Assembly (NCBI GenBank): GCA_021781535.1 | Contig: JAJXWO010000002.1 | Span: 1-64,000 of the forward strand | DNA: 64,000 nt | Reading direction: 5' to 3' | From: Deltaproteobacteria bacterium | GTDB taxonomy: Bacteria > Desulfobacterota > Desulfuromonadia > Geobacterales > Pseudopelobacteraceae | In this document: positions 1 through 8,581 of the stretch, in pieces | Layout: each line of letters begins with the position of its first letter | Numbering within the stretch: position 1 is the first letter of the stretch | Notes under the pieces: model-generated | What the model was told of the DNA's origin: nothing | Databases searched by the model: none | What the model saw: the letters and a program-made list of their open reading frames with translations, nothing else | Position numbers and translations under genes: made by a program

Positions 1-211
<211 letters not shown>

Positions 212-231
212 TAAAAATGAAAAAACGGTTT

Positions 232-252
232 GGGGGAAGGTCTCCTTCCCCC
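232..252 (+). other. 23S-5S spacer hairpin
   Basis: A perfect 9-bp stem (GGGGGAAGG / CCTTCCCCC) with a 3-nt loop sits about 20 nt past the 23S end. It has no T-tract, so it is more likely an RNA processing structure in the 23S-5S spacer than a terminator. The rest of the spacer up to the 5S gene is AT-rich and shows nothing else. Confidence 0.5.
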
Positions 253-362
253 AGGCCGAATATAAACACTACACAAATCATACAACAACCAAACAAACTA
301 TCCATTCCAAAGCAATTGCCAAGAAATATTTAGGCCATGTCTAACGACAAAAGCCAAACGAT

Positions 363-482
<120 letters not shown>

Positions 483-490
483 TAATAAAC

Positions 491-529
491 AAAAGCCCCG
501 CTTCTTGAAAAAGAGCGGGGCTTTTTTTT
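491..529 (+). terminator. Intrinsic terminator of the rRNA operon, probably bidirectional
   Basis: A GC-rich inverted repeat (AAAAGCCCCGCT ... AGCGGGGCTTTT) is followed by a run of eight T. The A-run on the left makes it usable in the other direction for the reverse-strand ferritin-like gene that ends at 605. Confidence 0.93.
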
Positions 530-604
530 GTGCAAATCTTAAAACAGGATGAAATAATCTTCAAAAATTGGCAAACAACAGAAAACTTACAAAACTCCAA
601 AACG

Positions 605-1102
605 CTATTCTCTCACAAATGTATCCTGATCGCTTTCATGCACCATGCCCATAATATGGGCATACTCTGATTCAATCAAAGCGTAATGTACCTGGGTCTC
701 TTTTACAACCCGTTCAAAAACCGACCGTACAGCCGGATCCACCACTCCTTGAGACAGTTGTGTATACTGCCCGATACAAGCCATTTCCTCAACAAGTGCA
801 AGTTCAAGTGCTTTTTGCTCAACCATATCATCAATAATGGCTTTTTCCAGTTTCATGTAGGTAGGATTTTTTGTGTCAACAGGTGAGTTCATATACGACG
901 TTAAGTCACCGAACTCCGGACCTTTATAGTGGTCAAAAAAAGCTTTCAAATGGCCCACCTCTTCGTTAGCGAGAAGTTCCAGAACTTTTCGGGCTCTCTC
1001 GTTTGTAGCAGCAGATGCTGCCCGGCGATAAAAATCCATACTGTCCTTTTCGGCCTTAATTGCTAGGCTGATAGCCTCTTGCAGCGTGTATTCTTTCCCC
1101 AT
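605..1102 (-). CDS. Ferritin-like di-iron protein (rubrerythrin family)
   Basis: A 165-residue all-helical protein with the ferritin-like four-helix pattern. Candidate di-iron ligands are Glu18, the Glu-Glu-x-x-His of 'NEEVGH' near residue 50, Glu105/Glu106 and the E-x-x-x-H region near residue 135. There is no C-terminal rubredoxin Cys4 domain, so it is a rubrerythrin-core or ferritin-like protein rather than full rubrerythrin. Such proteins handle iron or peroxide in anaerobes. The start ATG at 1102 has a good ribosome site (AAGGAGG) 7 nt upstream. A reverse-strand promoter lies at 1135-1162. It is a single gene, divergent from the next one. The substrate is not determined by the sequence. 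Confidence 0.82.
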   Translation of the reverse strand: MGKEYTLQEAISLAIKAEKDSMDFYRRAASAATNERARKVLELLANEEVGHLKAFFDHYKGPEFGDLTSYMNSPVDTKNPTYMKLEKAIIDDMVEQKALELALVEEMACIGQYTQLSQGVVDPAVRSVFERVVKETQVHYALIESEYAHIMGMVHESDQDTFVRE

Positions 1103-1134
1103 GTAAAACCTCCTTAATATAATAGTATGTATAC

Positions 1135-1162
1135 AGTATAGCCGTCATTCTTGTTTGGTCAA
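1135..1162 (-). promoter_or_regulatory. Sigma-70 type promoter of the ferritin-like gene
   Basis: On the reverse strand TTGACC and TATACT are separated by 16 nt, upstream of the ferritin-like start. The -10 overlaps the palindrome TGTATACA (1128-1135); an inverted partner CTGTATACAC lies at 1184-1193. The pair could be an operator for a peroxide- or iron-responsive repressor, but the match is not specific enough to name one. Confidence 0.55.
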
Positions 1163-1217
1163 TATTTATCTGTGTATTTGATTCTGTATACACTCCATTA
1201 GTAAATACAAAATAAAC

Positions 1218-1246
1218 TTGACAATGTGCTTGTGAGGACGTACATT
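1218..1246 (+). promoter_or_regulatory. Sigma-70 type promoter of the forward run at 1303
   Basis: TTGACA and TACATT are separated by 17 nt, about 57 nt upstream of the ATG at 1303. It is divergent from the ferritin-like promoter within a 200-bp shared region. Confidence 0.6.
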
Positions 1247-1302
1247 CTCATTAGAATAGTAGCCGTTATTTTCATTAAGTGTCGAGGTTAGCGCAGAAAA
1301 GC

Positions 1303-2106
1303 ATGAAAACTATTTATGTACTTTCTGATTCAACTGGCGAGACAGCTGAACGGGTAATCCGTGCGGCGCTCTCGCAGTTTTATGAAGAGGATGTGCGTGT
1401 CCATCGACTTTTTAAAATTTCCACCCAATCTGATGTTAAACAAGCATTGTCCACTGCGGTACTTACACCTGGTCTTGTTGTCTATACTCTTGTAGACCCG
1501 CTGCTTTCCCAGACTGTTGAGCGTGTGGCCGAAGAGTGCGGGCTTGTGACTGTTGATTTGCTTAGCCCGCTTATCTACAGCCTGTCACGTTATCTTGGCG
1601 CCCCTTCGCGACAAAAGCCAGGTTTACTCCATCGTATCGACACGGATTATTATCGTCGGATTGAGGCAGTAAATTTTACCGTCAAGCATGATGATGGGCA
1701 GGAAACGAGGTATTTACATAAGGCAGATCTTGTACTTGTCGGAGTTTCTCGTTCTTCAAAAACGCCGCTTTCTATGTATCTTGCTCATAAGGGATACAAG
1801 GTGGCAAATGTACCGATCGTTTTTGGCATAGCGCCACCTGAAGAGCTTTTCGAAATTGAACAGACAAAGATTGTTGGTCTGCTGATTGACCCGAAGCGGC
1901 TCGTTGAGATTCGTACGTCCCGGTTGATAAACATGCGGCAAAGTCCACGCGGCAGTTATAATGACTACCAGCTGGTGGAAGACGAGATATCAGCATGTCG
2001 GCAATTATATAGAAAACATCCGGAGTGGTATATTCTTAACATTACTAATAAATCGGTTGAGGAAGCAGCATCTGAAATTATGAGACGAATGGAGATGAGT
2101 GGCTGA
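1303..2106 (+). CDS. ppsR: Pyruvate,phosphate dikinase / PEP synthase regulatory protein (bifunctional kinase and pyrophosphorylase)
   Basis: This 267-residue protein belongs to the PPDK/PEP synthetase regulatory protein family (old DUF299). These enzymes switch PPDK or PEP synthase off by ADP-dependent phosphorylation of a Thr and on again by Pi-dependent dephosphorylation, so they control the pyruvate-PEP step of gluconeogenesis. The N-terminal signature 'YVLSDSTGETAE' and the family P-loop 'GVSRSSKT' (about residues 147-154) are intact. The ATG at 1303 is preferred over a GTG at 1279 because family members start a few residues before the YVLSDSTG motif and a GAGG lies upstream. The target enzyme gene is not in the window. 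Confidence 0.92.
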   Translation: MKTIYVLSDSTGETAERVIRAALSQFYEEDVRVHRLFKISTQSDVKQALSTAVLTPGLVVYTLVDPLLSQTVERVAEECGLVTVDLLSPLIYSLSRYLGAPSRQKPGLLHRIDTDYYRRIEAVNFTVKHDDGQETRYLHKADLVLVGVSRSSKTPLSMYLAHKGYKVANVPIVFGIAPPEELFEIEQTKIVGLLIDPKRLVEIRTSRLINMRQSPRGSYNDYQLVEDEISACRQLYRKHPEWYILNITNKSVEEAASEIMRRMEMSG

Positions 2107-2153
2107 GCCTAATTTAAACGATTCTGTTAACACACTATCTAAAGGAGATTAAA

Positions 2154-2825
2154 ATGAAGATTCTAATAGTAGAAGATGAAAAAAAGGTTGCCAGTTTTAT
2201 CAAGCGGGGACTTGAAGATGACAGTTATCAGGTTACTCTCAGTTATGACGGAGCTGATGGACTTAAACGCGCCAGCAGCGGTGAGTTTGATTTGATCATT
2301 CTTGATTACATGTTGCCAAAGAAGGATGGTCTGACTGTATTACATGAATTGCGCGAGGCAGGTAATCAGGTACCTGTCCTCATGCTGACTGCAAAAGCTG
2401 AAACTGCTGATGTTGTTTCTGGTCTTGATGCAGGTGCGGATGATTATTTGCTGAAACCGTTCGCATTTGCAGAGCTACAAGCGCGAGTAAGAGCTCTGAT
2501 CAGACGCAGCGAACAGGATCGTGGTGCAGAAATCCGCTTTGCTGACCTGCGACTTGACCCGGTTAATCACAAGGTATGGAGAGGCCAAACCGAGATTGTC
2601 CTTACGGCGAAGGAATATAATCTATTGGCATATATGGTACGAAATGCCGGGACTGTGCTTTCACGTGCAAACATTGCCGATAATTGCTGGGAATACCCAT
2701 TTGAAACTTTTACAAATATTATTGACGTTTATATAAACTATTTGCGCAAGAAAGTTGATGGCAAATTTCCAACTAAACTGATTCATACAGTTCGTGGACA
2801 GGGCTATATTTTGAAAGAGGGTTAG
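2154..2825 (+). CDS. OmpR/PhoB-family DNA-binding response regulator
   Basis: A 223-residue two-domain regulator. The receiver domain (residues 1-120) has the acidic pocket Glu7/Asp8, the phospho-acceptor Asp51 in 'ILDYMLP', Thr79 and Lys101 in 'LLKPF'. A winged-helix DNA-binding domain follows (about 128-222, ending in 'IHTVRGQGYIL'). The start has an AAGGAG site 7 nt upstream. No histidine kinase is adjacent, so this is an orphan regulator whose partner must be elsewhere. Proximity suggests co-transcription with ppsR (47-nt gap), but the functional link is unknown. Confidence 0.93.
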   Translation: MKILIVEDEKKVASFIKRGLEDDSYQVTLSYDGADGLKRASSGEFDLIILDYMLPKKDGLTVLHELREAGNQVPVLMLTAKAETADVVSGLDAGADDYLLKPFAFAELQARVRALIRRSEQDRGAEIRFADLRLDPVNHKVWRGQTEIVLTAKEYNLLAYMVRNAGTVLSRANIADNCWEYPFETFTNIIDVYINYLRKKVDGKFPTKLIHTVRGQGYILKEG

Positions 2826-2875
2826 TCAAGATTGATTTTTTCCGATGGATTGTTTGTTTTTCCTGTGTGAATAGT

Positions 2876-2913
2876 CAAGGGGCGGTGTCGTGACTTATGC
2901 GATACCGCCCTTG
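2876..2913 (+). promoter_or_regulatory. Long hairpin between response regulator and Fe-S membrane protein
   Basis: CAAGGGGCGGTGTCG and CGATACCGCCCTTG form a stem of about 14 bp with one bulge and a 9-nt loop, ending 8 nt before the ribosome site of the next gene. No T-tract follows. It could be a terminator of weak type, an RNA processing site or an operator. Nothing in the sequence decides between these. Confidence 0.5.
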
Positions 2914-2930
2914 CCAATTTGGAGAACGTT

Positions 2931-3905
2931 ATGTCCTCCCGTTATATGCAACCACTGCGGTTCCTGATACAATTCGGCTTTCTCGGGTTTATGGTCTGGC
3001 TTGGAATCCGCTTCTATCAGTTTTATCAGAGTATCGGTTCAGGTATTAAAGAGATTGTGGTTGCCCGCCCGGATGGTATTGACGGTTTTCTGCCGATCTC
3101 CGGCCTGGTAGGTAGTGCTTCCTGGCTAAAAGGAGGGGGCATTAACTCCATTCATCCGGCGGCTGTGGTTATCTTTCTGACGGTAATTCTGGTCTCATTG
3201 TTGTTAAGGCGCGCATTTTGCTCTTGGATCTGCCCGGTCTCGGTGATTTCTGAATGCGCCTGGAAGGCTGGTTTCCGTCTGTTTCACCGCAACCGGCGTT
3301 TGCCGGTGTGGTTTGATGTCTCATTACGGAGCCTGAAATATCTGCTGCTGTTATTTTTTGTGTATATTGTCATTATTGCCATGTCACCCGATGCACTCAT
3401 CAGTTTCATACACTCAGATGACCATATGATTGCGGATGTTCGTCTTTTGAAATTTTTTCTGCACATGTCCTCTTTGACGATGGTTGTTATAATGGTGCTG
3501 ACGGTGTTATCATTTATTTTAAAAAATCCATTTTGCCGCTATCTTTGCCCATACGGTGCTCTGCTTGGTCTTGTTGCAATAGTTTCACCCCTGCGTGTAA
3601 CAAGAAACTCTGAACGCTGTGTGTCGTGTGGAGTTTGCAGTCAGGTCTGCCCAGCCTACATAGACGTCATGCACAAAAAAAGTGTTGCCTCTTCAGAATG
3701 TATTGCCTGTTGGCGCTGCATTAGCCACTGTCGATTCAATAACGCTCTATCAATGCGCGTAATTCAACGTTATGCCGTGCCCGGATTTGTTTTTGCTGGT
3801 ATGGTACTGCTACTGTTTTGGGGTTGCACAACGATTGGTAAACTGAGCGGACACTGGCACAGTTCCTTATCACTTAATGATTATGCCCGACTATTGGGTA
3901 AGTAA
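2931..3905 (+). CDS. NapH-like 4Fe-4S membrane protein
   Basis: A 324-residue integral membrane protein of the NapH/NosR-C/CcoG type. It has about five membrane segments, two cytoplasmic Cys pairs of the family (CSWICP near residue 100, CRYLCP near residue 200), and two ferredoxin-type clusters, CVSCGVCSQVCP and CIACWRCISHC (residues about 225-265), each CxxCxxCxxxC. Such proteins pass electrons between the quinone pool and periplasmic or cytoplasmic partners. The partner reductase is not in the window, so the pathway is open. The ATG at 2931 is chosen because GGAG lies 6 nt upstream; a TTG 12 nt earlier is less likely. Confidence 0.85.
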   Translation: MSSRYMQPLRFLIQFGFLGFMVWLGIRFYQFYQSIGSGIKEIVVARPDGIDGFLPISGLVGSASWLKGGGINSIHPAAVVIFLTVILVSLLLRRAFCSWICPVSVISECAWKAGFRLFHRNRRLPVWFDVSLRSLKYLLLLFFVYIVIIAMSPDALISFIHSDDHMIADVRLLKFFLHMSSLTMVVIMVLTVLSFILKNPFCRYLCPYGALLGLVAIVSPLRVTRNSERCVSCGVCSQVCPAYIDVMHKKSVASSECIACWRCISHCRFNNALSMRVIQRYAVPGFVFAGMVLLLFWGCTTIGKLSGHWHSSLSLNDYARLLGK

Positions 3906-3923
3906 ACGAAAGGAAAACAAGTT

Positions 3924-5093
3924 ATGGGCGTATATGCCAACACTGTAAGCATCACCCAGTTCGCTGTAACGGGTGAAATGCCCAAAAATGATCAATTTCA
4001 ATGGTTCTCAAAAAAACTGGCAGAGCGTGGATTCGAGTCGATTGAAAATTCAACTGAAGAGTCTGCTGAAGGATGGACCTTGGTTGACAAACCGGACGAT
4101 TCCTCCTTTGATGTGCCATCCGATTTCTGGCGTGACAATTTTGTCGTATTTTCTTTACGCAGAGATCAACGAAAAATCCCTGCTGCGGTTTTAAAATCGC
4201 ATACCGGGCGTGAAGAGGGAGCATTTCTGGCTCAAAATCCCAATTTGCGAAGAACTCCAAAGCATAAGCGCGAAGAAATAAAAGAACAGGTTCAACTGCG
4301 ACTCCTCACCAGGTGTCTTCCTGTCCCTTCTATTGTTGATATCGTATGGGACCAGAAAACCGGAGTACTTACTCTCTACAGCCTCGGGACCAAAGTCATT
4401 GAGCGTTTTGAAGATATTTTTCGCAAAACTTTTGAAGGTTTTAGCCCGATTATCATTCACCCGTTTGCCAGGGCCCAAAAACTGCTGGAAGGACAGATGC
4501 GTGACGCTTTGGAAGCTGCCAATCAGGCAGGCTCGGATGCAGTAGTCGCTTTAATTCGTGATAACCAGTGGCTCGGTTGGGAATTTATGTTATGGCTTCT
4601 CCAGCGGGGAGTCAATGGAGAGGGGGAGTTTTCCGTCTGCTGTCCCGGTCATATTGCTAATGGCGAGAAATTCTCTGCCTGGATCGATGATCGGATTCAG
4701 TTTCAAGGTGGCGGCGAAGAGGGTGGAATTCAAAAAGTAACGGTTTCTGGTTCTCAGGATAGTTATCTGGAGGCCATATCTGCCCTTAAAGGGGGCAAAC
4801 GAATTACCAGCGCTACAATCTGCATGGAAAAAGATGAGAATCCCTGGAAGCTCACTCTTAAAGGTGATACGTTTGGTTTCGCCTCTTTCAAGTGCCCTCA
4901 GGTACGAGTTGAAAAGGATTCAACCGTTGATCAGATGAGTGAGCGGGAAGCCGTTTTTTATGAGCGGATGTTCCTGATGGACCAAGGGGTGCAGTTGTTT
5001 GACAGTTTATATACGGCGTTCCTCAAAGAGCGGCTGACTGATGCGTGGAATGAACGCTTACGAGCGATTCAATCCTGGTTGAACGGGGAGTAA
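3924..5093 (+). CDS. rdgC: RdgC-like recombination-associated protein
   Basis: A 389-residue protein resembling RdgC. RdgC is a ring-forming DNA-binding protein that limits RecA loading and is found mostly in beta- and gammaproteobacteria. The best matching stretch is residues about 75-165: a 'LPA-V' type strand (here [10 protein letters not shown]), a long basic helix ([16 protein letters not shown]), then LLTRCLP and the short strand '[11 protein letters not shown]'. It is longer than the usual RdgC (about 300 residues) by a C-terminal extension. The ATG has AAAGGA upstream. It lies 4 nt before obgE and is probably translated together with it. The assignment rests on pattern similarity; orthology with E. 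coli rdgC is not certain. Confidence 0.65.
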   Translation: MGVYANTVSITQFAVTGEMPKNDQFQWFSKKLAERGFESIENSTEESAEGWTLVDKPDDSSFDVPSDFWRDNFVVFSLRRDQRKIPAAVLKSHTGREEGAFLAQNPNLRRTPKHKREEIKEQVQLRLLTRCLPVPSIVDIVWDQKTGVLTLYSLGTKVIERFEDIFRKTFEGFSPIIIHPFARAQKLLEGQMRDALEAANQAGSDAVVALIRDNQWLGWEFMLWLLQRGVNGEGEFSVCCPGHIANGEKFSAWIDDRIQFQGGGEEGGIQKVTVSGSQDSYLEAISALKGGKRITSATICMEKDENPWKLTLKGDTFGFASFKCPQVRVEKDSTVDQMSEREAVFYERMFLMDQGVQLFDSLYTAFLKERLTDAWNERLRAIQSWLNGE

Positions 5094-5097
5094 ATTG

Positions 5098-6114
5098 ATG
5101 AAGTTTATTGATGAAGTAACATTATTTGCAAGCTCGGGTCACGGTGGTGCCGGTTGTGTTGCATTCCGTCATGAAAAATTTATTGAATTTGGTGGGCCGA
5201 GCGGCGGCGATGGCGGCAAGGGGGGAGATGTCATTTTTGAAGCGCTCTCAGGGCTTTCTTCTTTGTTGGAGTTGCGCCACAGACCACATCAAAAGGCCGA
5301 GCATGGCCATAACGGCATGGGCAAAAACCGGCACGGTGCTGGAGGCAAGGATCTACTGATCAAGGTTCCTGTTGGGACCGTTATCAAGGATGCTGAAACC
5401 GATGAAATCCTGGCAGACCTGACTGAGAAGGGTCAGCGTGTGGTTCTGCTTCACGGAGGGAGGGGGGGGCAAGGAAACGCCCGTTTTGCCTCCGCTACTA
5501 ACAAGGCACCGAAATTTGCCCAACCGGGTGAAGAACATGAAGAGCGTAAATTGCGGCTGGAGTTGAAGCTTATGGCTGATGTCGGGCTCCTCGGTTTGCC
5601 AAATGCCGGAAAATCATCCTTGATAAGTAAAATATCCGCAGCCCGTCCCAAGATTGCCGATTACCCCTTTACCACTATGGTGCCTTCGCTGGGAGTCGTA
5701 CCGTATAAGGATTATCGTTCTTTCGTGATGGCTGATATACCCGGTGTTATCGAGGGAGCTCATGATGGTGCCGGACTGGGGCATCGCTTTCTCAAACACC
5801 TGGAACGTTCAGGTATTCTTCTGCATCTGGTCGATATCTCCTGGATGCCGGAACGGGATCCGCGGGCTGAATATGAATCAATCAATCGCGAACTGGTTCT
5901 TTTTAGTCCTGAATTGGGCGCAAAGGAACAAATTGTGCTGATAACCAAGATTGACCTGCCACAAACAAGAGCTGAACTTCCTGCAATGCAAGCGTGGTTT
6001 GAAGGAAAAGGAATTAAGGTGTTTCCAATATCCTCAGCTACCGGAGAAGGAATTGAGCCGCTGCTGGATGAAATTGCCAGGTGTTTGTGGGGTAAGCCAG
6101 AAGAGGTATGGTGA
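5098..6114 (+). CDS. obgE: GTPase ObgE/CgtA
   Basis: A 338-residue Obg GTPase. The glycine-rich Obg fold fills residues 1-157 ([31 protein letters not shown]). The G domain follows with G1 GLPNAGKSS, switch [12 protein letters not shown]4 TKID and G5 SSATGEG. There is no C-terminal OCT domain, as in many proteobacteria. Obg acts in late 50S assembly and stress control. The ATG at 5098 (rather than TTG at 5095) has GGGGAG upstream. In many bacteria obgE follows rplU-rpmA; here an RdgC-like gene takes that place. Its stop overlaps the proB start by one base. Confidence 0.97.
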   Translation: MKFIDEVTLFASSGHGGAGCVAFRHEKFIEFGGPSGGDGGKGGDVIFEALSGLSSLLELRHRPHQKAEHGHNGMGKNRHGAGGKDLLIKVPVGTVIKDAETDEILADLTEKGQRVVLLHGGRGGQGNARFASATNKAPKFAQPGEEHEERKLRLELKLMADVGLLGLPNAGKSSLISKISAARPKIADYPFTTMVPSLGVVPYKDYRSFVMADIPGVIEGAHDGAGLGHRFLKHLERSGILLHLVDISWMPERDPRAEYESINRELVLFSPELGAKEQIVLITKIDLPQTRAELPAMQAWFEGKGIKVFPISSATGEGIEPLLDEIARCLWGKPEEVW

Positions 6115-7235
6115 TGCGTAAGGATCTGCTCAAAACGGTTAAACGAGTTGTCATAAAAATTGGGAGCAGAGTTCTGACTGACTCAGCAGGTGCTTTGGAT
6201 ATTGCTGTCATTGGTAGAATCTGTGATGAAGTTGCTACTCTACGCCAGCAAGGTCTGCACGTCATCATTGTTTCCTCCGGTGCCATTGCAGCGGGGAGAA
6301 GTGAACTTGGACTTACTGCCAAGCCGCAGACTATCCCACACAAACAGGCTGCTGCTGCAGTTGGTCAGACACGTCTGATGCAGGCATATGAGACGTCTTT
6401 GGCTCTTCACAATCTCAAAGTTGCTCAAGTGCTATTAACCAGTGAAGACCTTGGAAGCCGCCAGCGCTTTCTTAATGCACGGGCTACTCTGGATGCTCTC
6501 CTGGGTTTTGGAATAATCCCGATAATCAATGAAAACGATACTGTCGTTGTTGACGAGATCAAGTTTGGAGATAATGATAACCTTTCTGCTTTGGTCACCA
6601 ACGTGGCAGAAGCGCATCTACTGCTTATCCTTACAGATATTGAAGGATTCTTCAGTGCTGATCCCAACACTCATCCGGACGCACTATTGATTCCTCTTGT
6701 TAAGGGGATAACTCGTGAGGTAGAGCGTGCTGCCGGTGGCTCCGGTTCAGCTGTTGGCACCGGAGGCATGGCAACCAAGGTAGCCGCAGCCAAGAAAGCC
6801 GGAAAAAATGGGGTTGCTACTATTATGGTGTCTGGAAAGCAGAGCGGCATAATTGTTTCTGCCTTGCAGGGACGCGAAGTTGGTACTCTGTTTCTGCCTT
6901 CTACAATTGGTATGAATCGTCGGAAACATTGGATTGCCTATACTCTGAAACCGTCCGGCAGAATAATTGTGGATGATGGTGCACGAAATGCGTTGTTGAA
7001 GAAAGGTAAGAGCCTGCTTCCTTCAGGGGTTGTCCGGGTTGAAGGGCGCTTCGAACGGGGAGCCTGCGTCAGGTTGTGTGGATTGGATGATATTGAATTT
7101 GCGCGGGGATTGTCGGATTATTCAAGCAGTGAATCTATCCGCCTGATTGGCTGCAAGAGTGTGGAAATCGAAGGAATACTTGGGTACCACTACGGAGATG
7201 TCATCATTCATCGGGACAATCTGGTGTTACTCTAA
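6114..7235 (+). CDS. proB: Glutamate 5-kinase (proline biosynthesis)
   Basis: A 373-residue enzyme that phosphorylates L-glutamate to glutamyl 5-phosphate, the first step to proline. The amino-acid kinase domain (1-260) has [21 protein letters not shown] and the GTGGMATK loop. A C-terminal PUA domain (about 280-365, with GRIIVDDGA) is present, as in the long proteobacterial form. The ATG at 6114 overlaps the obgE stop (TGATG) and has AGAGG 7 nt upstream. Upstream in-frame starts at 6108 and 6111 lie too close to that site. The next pathway gene, proA, is not present, because a terminator follows. Confidence 0.96.
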   Translation: MRKDLLKTVKRVVIKIGSRVLTDSAGALDIAVIGRICDEVATLRQQGLHVIIVSSGAIAAGRSELGLTAKPQTIPHKQAAAAVGQTRLMQAYETSLALHNLKVAQVLLTSEDLGSRQRFLNARATLDALLGFGIIPIINENDTVVVDEIKFGDNDNLSALVTNVAEAHLLLILTDIEGFFSADPNTHPDALLIPLVKGITREVERAAGGSGSAVGTGGMATKVAAAKKAGKNGVATIMVSGKQSGIIVSALQGREVGTLFLPSTIGMNRRKHWIAYTLKPSGRIIVDDGARNALLKKGKSLLPSGVVRVEGRFERGACVRLCGLDDIEFARGLSDYSSSESIRLIGCKSVEIEGILGYHYGDVIIHRDNLVLL

Positions 7236-7241
7236 GCATGA

Positions 7242-7290
7242 GACGGCCTCAGATAACTGTTGTTTCTGAGGCCGTCCAAAGTTTTTCTTT
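7242..7290. terminator. Bidirectional terminator between proB and the convergent gene
   Basis: GACGGCCTCAGA (7242-7253) and TCTGAGGCCGTC (7265-7276) form a perfect 12-bp stem followed by a T-rich tract. It ends the forward obgE-proB transcript. On the reverse strand the same stem comes just after the gene ending at 7291. Confidence 0.9.
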
Positions 7291-8577
7291 TTATTTTACG
7301 ACAGAAGCATTGGCTGTGAAAATGGCTTTTCTTTGCAATCCGGCGTCGTCTACCTCGACATGCCCCCGTAATTCCTGACCAACGGGGCAGTCTTCGCGTA
7401 TCTTTACATCCAGATTGATTTCCACCAGTTTGCCTATCTCTACTTGATCAATCTTAAAGTCAAGCTCTCCGTTTGGTTCCTTTTTGAACAATACATCAGA
7501 GGTTTCCTGAAAGTCCACCTTTGGAGGGAGCTTGACCCGAACAGTCAAATTCTTGGCGGACAATGAACCTGCATTCAGAACTGTTACACGGTAGCGAAGT
7601 TTTTCGCCCGGAGCGACATTCTGTTTTGCAAGTTTTGCTACGGCACGCACGAGCGGCGCCGAGCTTATAAGAACGGTCTTTTTCTGGAAACTGACGTCAC
7701 TAAATTTTGCTGATACAGCTTGAATGTTCATAATTGAACGATGGCCGTCAACCATTCCCGGTGGCATTTTGAATGTAATAAACCCTTTGAATGTTTCACC
7801 CGCATTGAGGTGAAGCTGCGTTATTTTTTCATCAGGTTTGTTGGCACTGCTAAGTACGGCATCATATCCTGGGGCAGCTGCAAGCGTCAGAAGAAAATCT
7901 TCGTTGTTTTTACCTTCGTTAGAGATATCTACCGGCAGGTTGCCGGTGCTTCCAACGGGGAACGGTCCTGCGGTATCACACAGCATGATGGCTACTTTTA
8001 TGCTTGCCTTGGCGCGTTTCTCTGCCAGCACACGTTCCTTCTCGCGATTTTCTGCTTCAAGTTTAATACGAGCCACGCGCTCCTGCTCAGCTTTTTCCTT
8101 GGCTATACGATCCATCTCCAGCTTCAGTGCTGCAGCGCGTTCTTGCGTCATTCTGTCAGAACGCACTTTCCGTGCTGCTGCCAGCAGAATCTTGTTGTAC
8201 GGAAGAACCTCTCCTTTTTTATAACGGTTCGCCAGTATCTTTAACTCGTCTTCGACTGATGTCTTCAGGCTGCTTTCAGGAAATTCAGTTAAAAACTGGG
8301 TAACAGATTTTGCTGCACGTGTGTTATCTCCCGATTTTAAACTGGCGCGAGCTGTAAGAAGCAGGGTTACATCTCTCAGTGGTGAATCCGGAAATACCTT
8401 GTTTAATTGATCACACTTTTCTACTGTCAGTAAATAGTCTTTCTGCTGGTAAGCATTAAAAGCGTCTACAAAAACAGTGGCATCTTCAATTTCTGTAGAG
8501 TTCCCGGCAGAGTAAGAAGCAATAACGATAAAAAATGCCAGTATTAGCAGACGTGCGATGTTTGAAATATAGTTCAC
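7291..8577 (-). CDS. Secreted protein of unknown function with coiled coil and CARDB/DUF11-like repeats
   Basis: About 428 residues; no family recognised with confidence. Visible parts are an N-terminal membrane or signal segment (about 8-28), a TPR/YfgC-like helical repeat region (about 35-110, with the 'DKSLF..FPDSPLRD' style of outer-membrane lipoproteins), a charged Glu/Lys/Arg coiled coil (about 140-195), and a C-terminal beta-rich half with a repeat like DUF11/CARDB ('VAPGEKLRYRVTVLNAG'). It follows rpoD, whose stop is 4 nt before a GTG at 8577; a TTG at 8592 would overlap rpoD. No clear ribosome site supports either, so translational coupling to rpoD is likely. It probably acts in the periplasm or at the surface. 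Confidence 0.6.
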   Translation of the reverse strand: MNYISNIARLLILAFFIVIASYSAGNSTEIEDATVFVDAFNAYQQKDYLLTVEKCDQLNKVFPDSPLRDVTLLLTARASLKSGDNTRAAKSVTQFLTEFPESSLKTSVEDELKILANRYKKGEVLPYNKILLAAARKVRSDRMTQERAAALKLEMDRIAKEKAEQERVARIKLEAENREKERVLAEKRAKASIKVAIMLCDTAGPFPVGSTGNLPVDISNEGKNNEDFLLTLAAAPGYDAVLSSANKPDEKITQLHLNAGETFKGFITFKMPPGMVDGHRSIMNIQAVSAKFSDVSFQKKTVLISSAPLVRAVAKLAKQNVAPGEKLRYRVTVLNAGSLSAKNLTVRVKLPPKVDFQETSDVLFKKEPNGELDFKIDQVEIGKLVEINLDVKIREDCPVGQELRGHVEVDDAGLQRKAIFTANASVVK

Positions 8578-8581
8578 GGTA

